Below are positions 7,269-14,147 of a stretch of 27,500 nucleotides of DNA, one piece after another; within the stretch, counting starts at the first letter, position 1, and the number at the start of each line of letters is the position of its first letter. The stretch lies in assembly GCA_919902965.1 (NCBI GenBank), contig CAKKSJ010000460.1:1-27500 (forward strand), given 5' to 3'. Below the pieces are notes generated by a model. The model ran no database searches, was not told the DNA's origin, and saw only the letters and a list, made by a program, of their open reading frames with translations. The position numbers and the translations under genes are program-made. The DNA comes from Burkholderiales bacterium (GTDB lineage: Bacteria > Pseudomonadota > Gammaproteobacteria > Burkholderiales > SG8-39).

Positions 7269-8306
7269 TCAGTTCCACAAATCGCCGTTCGCGCCGGTTC
7301 GCGGCGGCGTCAGTCCGAAATGCCGGTAAGCCGACAAGCTGGCAACGCGCCCGCGCGGCGTGCGCTGCAGGTAACCCTGCATGATCAGAAACGGCTCGAT
7401 CACGTCCTCGATGGTGTCGCGCTCTTCGCCGATCGCATGCGCGAGGTTGTCCACGCCCACCGGGCCGCCGGCGAATTTTTCGATCACCGCCATCAACAGT
7501 TTCCTGTCCATCATGTCCAGCCCCAGCACATCCACGTCGAGCATCTGCAGCGCCGCGTCGGCGACCTCGCGGCTTACGCCGCTTCTCGTCCTGACTTCCG
7601 CATAATCGCGCACCCGCCGCAGCAGCCGGTTGGCGATGCGCGGGGTGCCGCGCGAGCGCCGCGCGATTTCAAGCGAGCCTTCGGCCGCGACTTCGACCTT
7701 GAGCAGCCCGGCGGAGCGGCTCACGATCTGCTGCAACTCCAGCGCCGAGTAGAACTCCAGCCGCGCGACGATGCCGAAGCGATCGCGCAGGGGGTTGGTC
7801 AGCATGCCGGCGCGCGTGGTAGCACCGACCAGCGTGAACGGCGGCAATTCGAGCTTGACCGAACGTGCCGCCGGGCCCTCGCCGATCATAATGTCGAGCT
7901 GGAAATCCTCCAGCGCCGGATAGAGGATTTCCTCCACCACCGGCGACAGGCGGTGGATCTCGTCGATGAACAGCACGTCGTTCGGCTCGAGGTTGGTGAG
8001 CAGGGCGGCGAGGTCGCCCGGACGCTCCAGCACCGGTCCCGAGGTGTGGCGCAGGTTCACGCCCATCTCGCGCGCGATGATATGCGCCAGGGTCGTTTTC
8101 CCCAGACCCGGCGGACCGAACAGCAGCACGTGATCGAGCGACTCTTTGCGCTGGCGCGCCGCTTCGATGAATATGGCGAGCTGGCCGCGGATTTTCTCCT
8201 GCCCGACGTACTCGGACAAGGCCTTGGGCCGCAGCGCGCGCTCGAGCGCCTCCTCCTGCGGCGAGGCGGGGTCGGCGGCGATCAGGCGGTCGGTTTCAAT
8301 AGCCAT
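7269..8306 (-). CDS. ruvB: Holliday junction branch migration ATPase RuvB
   Basis: The AAA+ motor that drives branch migration with RuvA at Holliday junctions. The 345-residue product has Walker A GPPGLGKT (residues 64-71), Walker B with DEIH at 115-118, the sensor I segment GATTRAGML, and a C-terminal winged helix ending with RGRVASLSAYRHFGL. The length is normal. It is separated from ruvA by about 2.9 kb carrying two unrelated genes, although it still runs in the same direction and is followed closely by ybgC. It must therefore be transcribed through the insert or from a local promoter. Confidence 0.98.
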   Translation of the reverse strand: MAIETDRLIAADPASPQEEALERALRPKALSEYVGQEKIRGQLAIFIEAARQRKESLDHVLLFGPPGLGKTTLAHIIAREMGVNLRHTSGPVLERPGDLAALLTNLEPNDVLFIDEIHRLSPVVEEILYPALEDFQLDIMIGEGPAARSVKLELPPFTLVGATTRAGMLTNPLRDRFGIVARLEFYSALELQQIVSRSAGLLKVEVAAEGSLEIARRSRGTPRIANRLLRRVRDYAEVRTRSGVSREVADAALQMLDVDVLGLDMMDRKLLMAVIEKFAGGPVGVDNLAHAIGEERDTIEDVIEPFLIMQGYLQRTPRGRVASLSAYRHFGLTPPRTGANGDLWN

Positions 8307-8370
8307 ACGCTATCTTACCCGCGGACGCGGCCGAAGTTGATGCAAGCGTGTCCGGCTCGTTCATTTCAGC

Positions 8371-9675
8371 CTATCGCGCGAGCGCACGCTCCGGGTGCGC
8401 AGACTGGGACACATCGGCCAGAAACGCGACAAAATGCGTCGTGCTCCCGGCCGCGTCGCGGATCGCCGAAATGCTGCGCCACTCGCGGTAGATCCCGGCG
8501 TCTTTGCGACGGCACCAGGAAGTGCCGGCCCAGTAACCCTGGCGCTGCAAGCTGTCGCGAATTTCCTCATAGAACTCGGGCGGCTGCAGGGCAGTGCGAA
8601 ACTCGCTTTCCGGTTTTCCAAGCAGCTCTTCCTCGCTGTAGCCGGTAAGCGCCGTATAAGCCCGATTGACCGAAACGATGGTGCCGTCGATGGCGATGAT
8701 CAGCATCGCCTCGCTCATGTTCTCGAATACGTTCGCCTGAATGGCGAGTTTCTTGTCGCGCTGGCGCAATTCGGTAATGTCGGTGGAGACGACCACGATC
8801 CTCGGCACGCCTGCGTGCGCAAAAGATTTTGCCTTGGCCTGGAACTCGCGCTCTTTGCCGTCGGCCCCCATCAGGCGGTAGATGAACGACTGCGATTCCC
8901 CGGTCCGGGTCGCCTTTTCGAGCTGCGCCCGCGTCGCCGCCCGGTCCTCCGGATGCAGCTGAGCGAGCGCATCGGCGCCGGCTTCCAGCGCCGCCCCGGG
9001 AAGCAGGCGCCGGTACGCCGGATTCGCGTAGACCCAGCGCGCCTCGGCGTCGAGCATGGCGATCAGGTCTTCCGCATTCTCGGTGATGATGCGGTAGTGT
9101 TCCTCGCGCAGGCGCAGAGCCTCGCGCGTGTCGCGCAGCTTGATACTCTGTTCGAACACGATGGTGCCAAGGCCGATCACGTAGACGGACAAGCCCACCA
9201 GGCACATTGCTGCAGCGGCGGGCTCGGTCTGCAGGGAGAACTTGAACCCGGCGACAAGTCCCCACGCAAGGCCGCCGATTGCGAACGCGATCAGCGCGCC
9301 CAGGGCGCCGCGCCAGCCGCGGTTCATCGCATTGTTGAGCAGAGCCCCCATGAAAATAGGGAACGCGATCCAGATGGGGAACTCGAGCGCGGCTACCCAG
9401 ATCCCGAGCAGCAGGCAGTCGAGCAGCAAATTGGCATGCTCGGCCTTGAGCGAGTTCGTGGCGCTGCGGGCGCGCCAGAACAGCAGATGCGGATAAACGA
9501 GGAACTGCAGCGCGAGCAGCGTCCAGGCTAGCCCGCCATAGCCCCGGCTCCACATTTGAATGCCGATGGCGACGAACAGCCCGGCAAAGGCAGTTGCCCG
9601 GATCCGGTAAAAGATGCGGACGAACCGGTGGTATTTCTTGGGCGCGCTTTGAACTGTCGATTCGATCTCAGCCAT
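8371..9675 (-). CDS. MASE2-like membrane sensor with two PAS domains, no output domain
   Basis: A 434-residue protein. Residues about 20-176 hold several transmembrane helices beginning KYHRFVRIFYRIRATAFAG, resembling the MASE2 membrane sensor module usually found on diguanylate cyclases. Residues about 191-312 form a first PAS domain (HYRIITENAEDLIAMLD ... VSTDITELRQRDKKL). Residues about 315-428 form a second (FENMSEAMLIIAIDGTIVSVN ... YSEEELLGKPESEF). The protein ends only about 14 residues after the second PAS, where GGDEF, EAL or histidine-kinase modules normally begin; none follows before ruvB, 64 bases on. It could be a truncated cyclase or a sensor that acts through protein contact. 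No strong ribosome binding site precedes the ATG, which overlaps an 18-codon ORF. Confidence 0.82.
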   Translation of the reverse strand: MAEIESTVQSAPKKYHRFVRIFYRIRATAFAGLFVAIGIQMWSRGYGGLAWTLLALQFLVYPHLLFWRARSATNSLKAEHANLLLDCLLLGIWVAALEFPIWIAFPIFMGALLNNAMNRGWRGALGALIAFAIGGLAWGLVAGFKFSLQTEPAAAAMCLVGLSVYVIGLGTIVFEQSIKLRDTREALRLREEHYRIITENAEDLIAMLDAEARWVYANPAYRRLLPGAALEAGADALAQLHPEDRAATRAQLEKATRTGESQSFIYRLMGADGKEREFQAKAKSFAHAGVPRIVVVSTDITELRQRDKKLAIQANVFENMSEAMLIIAIDGTIVSVNRAYTALTGYSEEELLGKPESEFRTALQPPEFYEEIRDSLQRQGYWAGTSWCRRKDAGIYREWRSISAIRDAAGSTTHFVAFLADVSQSAHPERALAR

Positions 9676-9724
9676 CCGCGGCGAGTGCCGTTCTTCTACG
9701 AGGAATGTTCTTCTTGTCGATCAT
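9668..9724 (-). other. 18-codon ORF joining fic and the PAS gene
   Basis: ATG at 9724 overlaps the fic stop (ATGA), and the TGA at 9670-9668 lies just inside the PAS gene (ATGGCTGA). The peptide is basic at its start (MIDKKNIPRRR). It may couple translation of fic to the PAS gene, or be the 5' end of the PAS gene in another frame after an indel. No Shine-Dalgarno sequence is evident. There is no homology claim. Confidence 0.3.
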
Positions 9725-10896
9725 GCTGTCTTGGTCACGGAATCCCGCGCATCCTTGGAATGAACCCGTACGATGTCGTACGCCTGCCAAATGCGATAGC
9801 GGCGCTGGCCGGTCATCTCGCGCAGGATACCGAGTTTCACCAGTTCGTCGATAGCCTTTTGCGCGGTCCGGAAAGTGACCTTCACGCGATCCCGGACCAT
9901 GGGCGCCGAAACCCACGGGTTGGCGAACAGTTCTTCGACCACGTCCAGCGCGATCCTCGATTTGCGCCCACCAGCCAGCATTGCCCGGTACTTCTCGCGC
10001 AGATCGATGATTACGCGCGCCGATTCGAGCGCGTCGCGCGCTTGCTCGCGCACGCCGCGCAGGAAGAACTCCACCCATTCCTCCCACTGGCCCTTGTGAC
10101 TCACGCCGAGCAACCCGCGGTAATAATCATCCCGGTAGCGCTCGAAAAATGCGCTTAGGTACAGCAGCGGCTGAGGCAGCAGTCCCCAGTGCACCAGCAG
10201 CAGCACGATGAGAAGACGCCCCACCCGGCCGTTGCCGTCCACAAACGGGTGGATCATCTCGAATTGGGAGTGGATAAGCGCAAGGCGCACCAGCGGCGGC
10301 GTGTCGGTATCGGCATGCAGGTAGCGCTCCAAGGCGTCCAATGCTTCATGCATCTGCACCACCGGCGGCGGCACATAGGTCGCCTCTGCCAGCGTCGCGC
10401 CTGGCGGCCCGATCCAATTCTGGGTAGTGCGAAACTCCCCCGGCAGTGCGCGATCCCCGCGCACGCCGCGCATCAGGCGTTCGTGCAACTCGCGTATCAG
10501 ACGCAGGCTGACGGGCAGGGTCGCCAGCCGCTCCAGGCCGTACTCCAGCGCGACGACGTAGTTATGCACTTCGCGCACGTCCGCGTTCTGCGCCGTATCC
10601 TGAGGCTCTGCCTCGTAGCGGTACAGGTCGCCCAGCGTGGAAATCGTGCCTTCAATGCGAGAGGACAACACCGCTTCACGTCGGACGGCGGGACGCACGA
10701 GAATCCACGGATTGGGCAGTGTTCTGCCGAGGCCGGCCAATTCGCCCAGCGTACCCCGGGCTTCATCGAGCAGCCTGATTAGCAACGGCGAATAGGCGAG
10801 TTCCGGCGCCAATGGCTTAGGCAGATAAGCCCAGTAGCCCGTTGCTTGGCGTAACGCGTCCCCCGCTCGAGTATTCTGTATATCTTCTGGCTTCAA
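9721..10896 (-). CDS. Fic-domain protein (predicted AMP transferase, class II) with C-terminal winged helix
   Basis: A 391-residue Fic protein. The core motif HPFVDGNGRVGR (216-227) matches HPFxDGNGRxxR completely, so it should be catalytically competent to transfer AMP from ATP to a hydroxyl side chain. The N-terminal inhibitory motif SSRIEG (78-83) fits (S/T)xxxE(G/N), which places it in the self-inhibited class II, so no separate antitoxin is expected. Residues about 310-385 look like a winged helix (APMVRDRVKVTFRTAQKAIDELVKLGIL). The start is a TTG at 10896: an in-frame TAG lies five codons upstream, no ATG is available before the conserved N-terminus, and no clear Shine-Dalgarno sequence is seen. 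It precedes the PAS gene through a short coupling ORF. The target is unknown. Confidence 0.9.
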   Translation of the reverse strand: MKPEDIQNTRAGDALRQATGYWAYLPKPLAPELAYSPLLIRLLDEARGTLGELAGLGRTLPNPWILVRPAVRREAVLSSRIEGTISTLGDLYRYEAEPQDTAQNADVREVHNYVVALEYGLERLATLPVSLRLIRELHERLMRGVRGDRALPGEFRTTQNWIGPPGATLAEATYVPPPVVQMHEALDALERYLHADTDTPPLVRLALIHSQFEMIHPFVDGNGRVGRLLIVLLLVHWGLLPQPLLYLSAFFERYRDDYYRGLLGVSHKGQWEEWVEFFLRGVREQARDALESARVIIDLREKYRAMLAGGRKSRIALDVVEELFANPWVSAPMVRDRVKVTFRTAQKAIDELVKLGILREMTGQRRYRIWQAYDIVRVHSKDARDSVTKTA

Positions 10897-10925
10897 AATA
10901 CAATTGATCTAAAATATATGATACC

Positions 10926-10954
10926 AATATATATTAAAGTATAATTAAAGTAAA
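10926..10954 (-). promoter_or_regulatory. candidate fic promoter overlapped by direct repeats
   Basis: On the minus strand TTTACT (10954-10949, four of six to TTGACA) and TATATT (10931-10926, five of six to TATAAT) are separated by exactly 17 bases. The predicted start is near 10919, leaving a leader of about 22 bases to the TTG at 10896. The direct repeats at 10933-10954 cover the spacer and -35 box, which would suit a repressor site. In such A+T-rich DNA a chance match is possible. Confidence 0.5.
10933..10954 (+). repeat. two 11-base direct repeats, ATTAAAGTAtA/ATTAAAGTAaA
   Basis: Two adjacent copies (10933-10943 and 10944-10954) differ at one base. The 11-base period places both on the same face of the helix. 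The core heptamer ATTAAAG recurs at 11076-11082 allowing one extra A, and inverted (CTTTAAT) at 11056-11062, within the hairpin. This suggests a binding site for a regulator, possibly the Fic protein's own winged helix (inference). Confidence 0.55.
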
Positions 10955-11054
10955 GATAGTTGTACTTCTTCCTGATAAATAATATGAATAAGTGTCTTTT
11001 TGTTATATAAAATGCATTAACCGCTCACATTATTGCATAGCACGTACCTGGCTG

Positions 11055-11083
11055 CCTTTAATAACGCCATCGTTAATTAAAGG
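11055..11083. repeat. 12-bp-stem hairpin in the ruvA-fic gap
   Basis: CCTTTAATAACG (11055-11066) pairs with CGTTAaTTAAAGG (11071-11083) through 12 base pairs and one bulged A (11076), around the 4-base loop CCAT. No U-tract follows on either strand, so it does not look like an intrinsic terminator. It could be an operator, a recombination end, or an RNA element in read-through transcripts from ruvA. Confidence 0.6.
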
Positions 11084-11183
11084 AAACAGGCCCAAACTAA
11101 AATAAGACGGACCTGGCTTGGCCGATTTGACAGAGCGGGAATCGATTTTGATTTGCCCAATCCTACCAAGTCATAGCGTCCGC

Positions 11184-11765
11184 TCAACCCTTCGCCAGCG
11201 CCTTGAGCGCCTGGCGAATCCCGTCGGACACGCTCAGATCTTCGGGTAGCTGCTTGAGCGCGTAGCGCGCCTCTTTCTCGTTGTACCCGAGCGACAGCAG
11301 CGCATTGAGCACGTCGCCGGACGCGGGCGCAGCGCGGTTGACCGCCATGCCTGCCGCAAGCTCGGTACCGAGTTTGTCCTTCAGCTCGAGCAGCAGCCGC
11401 TCGGCTGTCTTCTTGCCGATGCCCGGGACCTTGGTCAGCCGTCCGGCTTCCTGCATCGCCACCGCCTGCACCAGATCGGCGACACTCATGCCGGAGAGCA
11501 GGGACAGCGCGGTGCGCGCGCCGACGCCGCTGATTTTAAGCAACTGGCGAAACGCCTTGCGCTCGGATTCGCTCGCAAATCCATAGAGCAGATGCGCATC
11601 CTCGCGCACCACCAGATGCGTGTACAGCGTCACCCGCTCGCCCACAGCGGGCAGGTTATAAAAGGTGCTCATGGGCACGTCGACTTCGTAGCCCACGCCC
11701 TGCACTTCCAGCATCAGCTGCGGCGGGTTCTTTTCCAGCAGCACACCACTCAGGCGTCCGATCAT
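11184..11765 (-). CDS. ruvA: Holliday junction DNA helicase subunit RuvA
   Basis: RuvA binds the four-way junction as a tetramer and loads RuvB. The 193-residue product has the N-terminal OB-fold (MIGRLSGVLLEK ... LLYGF, 1-64). Helix-hairpin-helix motifs follow (KISGVGARTALSLLSGM and KVPGIGKKTAERLLLEL). The flexible linker leads to the C-terminal RuvB-contacting domain (VLNALLSLGYNEKEARYAL). The ATG overlaps the ruvC stop by 4 bases (ATGA). The expected next gene, ruvB, is displaced by the Fic/PAS insert. Confidence 0.97.
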   Translation of the reverse strand: MIGRLSGVLLEKNPPQLMLEVQGVGYEVDVPMSTFYNLPAVGERVTLYTHLVVREDAHLLYGFASESERKAFRQLLKISGVGARTALSLLSGMSVADLVQAVAMQEAGRLTKVPGIGKKTAERLLLELKDKLGTELAAGMAVNRAAPASGDVLNALLSLGYNEKEARYALKQLPEDLSVSDGIRQALKALAKG

Positions 11766-12295
11766 ATGAGCCGCCCTCTTTTCACGCGGTAGCCCGCCGT
11801 GGATACCATACCCAGCCCCTGCCCGCCGTGCGCATGGCAGATGGCGCAGGCGAGCGCATCGGCTGCGTCGGCGCCCGGATTACCCGGCAAGCCGAGCAGG
11901 CGCCGCACCATTTCCTGCACCTGTTCCTTTTTCGCGTGGCCGTTCCCGACTACCGCCTGCTTCACCTGCAGCGCCGTATATTCTGCCACGGGCAGGCTCT
12001 CCAGCACGGCGGCGCAGATGGCCGTGCCGCGCGCCTGGCCGAGCAGCAGCGTGGATTGCGGATTGACGTTGACGAAGACTTTTTCTACTGCCACCTGCTG
12101 CGGCTGGTGCGTTTGGATCACCTCGCGCAATCCTTCCAGTATGGTCTTGAGCCGCCCGGGCAGATCCGGTTCCAGCGCTCTGATACAGCCGCTGGTGACA
12201 TAGTCGAGCTTGCTGCCGACTTTACGAATGATACCGAAGCCAGTGATGCGCAGTCCGGGATCGATGCCGAGTATGGTTATAGAAGTAACGGCCAT
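11762..12295 (-). CDS. ruvC: crossover junction endodeoxyribonuclease RuvC
   Basis: The Holliday junction resolvase, an RNase H-fold nuclease working as a dimer. The four acidic catalytic residues are visible: Asp12 (ILGIDPGLRITGFG), Glu71 (VAVEKVFVNVNP), and Asp143 and Asp146 (DAADALACAICH). The length of 177 residues is typical. It lies 28 bases after yebC and overlaps ruvA by 4 bases, so the three are one transcription unit. Confidence 0.97.
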   Translation of the reverse strand: MAVTSITILGIDPGLRITGFGIIRKVGSKLDYVTSGCIRALEPDLPGRLKTILEGLREVIQTHQPQQVAVEKVFVNVNPQSTLLLGQARGTAICAAVLESLPVAEYTALQVKQAVVGNGHAKKEQVQEMVRRLLGLPGNPGADAADALACAICHAHGGQGLGMVSTAGYRVKRGRLI

Positions 12296-12323
12296 CGCCT
12301 GATTATAGCCTTGTGCGGCCGGC

Positions 12324-13049
12324 CTACTCCTCGATCACCGCCGTCGTATAGACGTCCTGCACGTCGTCCAGGGCCTCCAGCGCGTCGAGCAGCTTTTGCA
12401 TGCGCAGCGCGTCGTCTCCCGCCATCAGCGTTTCGCTGAGCGGTTTCATGGTGATTTCCGCCAGTTCAGTTTTCAGGCCCGCCTTTTCCAGGCCCTGTTT
12501 CACTTCGGAAAAATCGCCGAATGCGCAAATCACTTCGACCGAGCCGTCCTCGTTGCTGAGCACGTCCTCCGCGCCCGCCTCCAGCGCCGCCTCCATGACC
12601 TTGTCTTCGCTCGTGCCCGGCGCAAAAACGAACTGGCCGCAGTGTTTGAACATGAAACCGACCGAACCGTCGGTACCGAGGTTGCCGCCGTGCTTGACGA
12701 AAGCGTGGCGCACGTCGGCCACGGTGCGGGTGCGGTTGTCGGTAAGGCAGTCCACCATCACCGCCGCGCCGGCGATGCTGTAGCCCTCATAGCGCACCTC
12801 CTCGTAGTTGGCGCCGTCGAGCGCGCCCGCGCCGCGTTTGGTCGCATTCTCGATATTGTCCTTGGACATGTTCACGTCGCGCGCTTTTTCCATGGCCAGG
12901 CGCAGGCGCGGATTCATATTGGGATCGGCGCCGCCCATGCGCGCCGCCACGGTGATCTCGCGGATCAGCCGGGTGAAAACCTTGCCTCTTTTGGCATCCG
13001 TGACCGCCTTCTTGTGTTTGATATTGGCCCATTTGGAATGTCCCGCCAT
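12324..13049 (-). CDS. yebC: YebC/PmpR family protein (TACO1-like)
   Basis: A conserved 241-residue protein beginning MAGHSKWANIKHKKAVTDAKRGK. This is the family hallmark, together with GGADPNMNPRLRLAMEKARDVNMSKDNIENAI-like sequence and the central GNLGTDGSVGFMF segment. Members are described as DNA-binding transcriptional regulators (PmpR) and, more recently, as ribosome-associated factors that help translation through difficult sequences, as for mitochondrial TACO1. Which role applies here cannot be told. It heads the yebC-ruvC-ruvA unit, common in proteobacteria, and is divergent from the EamA gene. Confidence 0.95.
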   Translation of the reverse strand: MAGHSKWANIKHKKAVTDAKRGKVFTRLIREITVAARMGGADPNMNPRLRLAMEKARDVNMSKDNIENATKRGAGALDGANYEEVRYEGYSIAGAAVMVDCLTDNRTRTVADVRHAFVKHGGNLGTDGSVGFMFKHCGQFVFAPGTSEDKVMEAALEAGAEDVLSNEDGSVEVICAFGDFSEVKQGLEKAGLKTELAEITMKPLSETLMAGDDALRMQKLLDALEALDDVQDVYTTAVIEE

Positions 13050-13078
13050 GATTACTGCCTCGAATTGCCTTGTAAGTT

Positions 13079-13084
13079 TATAAT
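13079..13084 (+). promoter_or_regulatory. possible -10 box for the EamA gene
   Basis: A perfect TATAAT lies in the 83-base A+T-richer gap between divergent yebC and the EamA leader ORF. No good -35 stands 16-18 bases upstream. The reverse strand here (TTATAAAC) may serve yebC. Only the -10 match is seen. Confidence 0.3.
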
Positions 13085-13132
13085 TTTAACATCGGGCCCG
13101 AGTTCACGGCCCCGGATTACCGAGATTTCCCC

Positions 13133-13195
13133 ATGCCCGAAGCGCTGTTGATCGCCAATTCCGGCCGTTCGGACAATGCTTCGGACAATGCTTAA
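13133..13195 (+). other. 20-codon in-frame leader ORF before the EamA gene, with 12-base tandem repeat
   Basis: ATG at 13133 opens a 20-codon frame, ending with TAA (13193-13195) immediately before the GTG used by the EamA gene and in the same frame. Its last eight sense codons are a perfect tandem duplication of TCGGACAATGCT (13169-13180 and 13181-13192), coding Ser-Asp-Asn-Ala twice. It may be a leader peptide, or the former N-terminus of the transporter cut off by a new stop codon. Confidence 0.4.
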
Positions 13196-14101
13196 GTGAC
13201 CGCCCCGTCCTACCGCGCCTGGGGCATCGCCCTGGCGCTGGCGGGTGTGGTGTCGTTTTCCTTCCGGCCTATCCTGATCAAGCTCGCCTACGCTTACGTT
13301 ACCGATCCGGTCACCCTGCTCGCGCTGCGCATGGTGTTTTCGCTGCCGTTCTTTGTCGCAGCCGCGCTGTGGCTGCGGCGCGACAGCGCCGCCGCCGTCG
13401 CGCCGCTCAGCCGCCGCGACCTGTGGACCGTGGTGTTCCTCGGCTTTCTCGGCTACTACCTGGCGAGCTTCCTCGATTTTCTCGGGCTGCAATACATCAG
13501 CGCAGGCGTGGGCCGCCTGGTACTGTTTCTCTACCCGACCATTACCGTGCTGCTCTCGGCCCTGTTCCTGGGCAAGCGCGTCGGCTCGCGCGAGCTGGTC
13601 GCGCTGGTCGTTTCCTACGCCGGCCTCGGCCTGGTGCTGTCGCGCGCGTTCGGCGGCGCGAATCCCAACCTGCTGCTCGGCGCGCTGCTGGTGTTCGGCA
13701 GCGCAGTCAGCTATGCCGTCTATCTGGTCACCAGCAGCCAAGTGGTGCAGCGCATCGGTTCGATGCGCTTCACCGCCTACGCGACCAGCGTCGCCAGCGT
13801 GCTGTGCATCGCGCAGTTCCTGCTGCTGCGGCCGCTGTCTGCGCTCGACCTGCCGCCGCAGGTGTACGGACTGGCCGCCGCCATGGGCGTGCTGTGCACG
13901 GTGCTGCCGGTGTTCATGACTTCCGAAGCGCTCAGGCGCATCGGCGCCAACCATGTCGCCATCATCGGCGCCGCCGGGCCCGTGACCACGATCTTTCTCG
14001 GCTGGCTCGGACTGGAGGAGCACATGACTGCGCTGCAGATCGTCGGCGCGGTACTGGTGCTCGGCGGGGTAATGCTGGTTACAATAAGGCCCAGAGCCTG
14101 A
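13196..14101 (+). CDS. EamA/DMT-family transporter
   Basis: A 301-residue membrane protein of the drug/metabolite transporter superfamily with two EamA repeats and about ten predicted helices. The first repeat begins GIALALAGVVSFSFRPILIKLAY. The second ends EEHMTALQIVGAVLVLGGVMLV, the usual EamA finish. Members export metabolites such as amino acids; the substrate here cannot be predicted. The GTG start directly follows an in-frame TAA and has no Shine-Dalgarno sequence, so the true N-terminus is uncertain, although the first helix is intact. An SDR gene follows after 46 bases. Confidence 0.88.
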   Translation: MTAPSYRAWGIALALAGVVSFSFRPILIKLAYAYVTDPVTLLALRMVFSLPFFVAAALWLRRDSAAAVAPLSRRDLWTVVFLGFLGYYLASFLDFLGLQYISAGVGRLVLFLYPTITVLLSALFLGKRVGSRELVALVVSYAGLGLVLSRAFGGANPNLLLGALLVFGSAVSYAVYLVTSSQVVQRIGSMRFTAYATSVASVLCIAQFLLLRPLSALDLPPQVYGLAAAMGVLCTVLPVFMTSEALRRIGANHVAIIGAAGPVTTIFLGWLGLEEHMTALQIVGAVLVLGGVMLVTIRPRA

Positions 14102-14147
14102 GGCAGGGCTACGCGTCATTTCTGCAATGAGCTATTAGGAGAGAAAC

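Larger units (their letters stand above)
10897..11183. other. A+T-rich intergenic island between ruvA and fic
   Basis: This 287-base gap holds no convincing gene. Hand counts give 12 of 60 G+C for 10921-10980 and 16 of 60 for 10981-11040, against 65-70% in nearby coding rows. It contains a promoter-like pair, two 11-base direct repeats, and a long hairpin (listed separately). A 17-codon ORF starting in the hairpin loop (11070-11017) has no ribosome binding site and is not called. The base composition is foreign to the surrounding chromosome and marks the edge of inserted DNA. Confidence 0.7.

Noticed and set aside
7245..8648. 467-codon plus-strand frame opposite ruvB
   Set aside because: Composition is that of an antisense shadow (His/Arg/Gln-rich), with no recognisable motif; ruvB is unambiguous.
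11017..11070. 17-codon minus-strand ORF starting in the loop of the A+T-rich hairpin
   Set aside because: No Shine-Dalgarno sequence and no similarity. The Fic protein carries its own inhibitory helix, so an upstream antitoxin is not needed to explain the locus.
10897..11183. Insertion sequence or integrase remnant at the ruvA side of the insert
   Set aside because: The region is foreign in composition, but no transposase frame, terminal inverted repeat pair or target duplication could be found.
13052..14119. 355-codon minus-strand frame opposite the EamA gene
   Set aside because: Low-complexity Gln/Arg/His-rich translation typical of the reverse of a hydrophobic G+C-rich gene.
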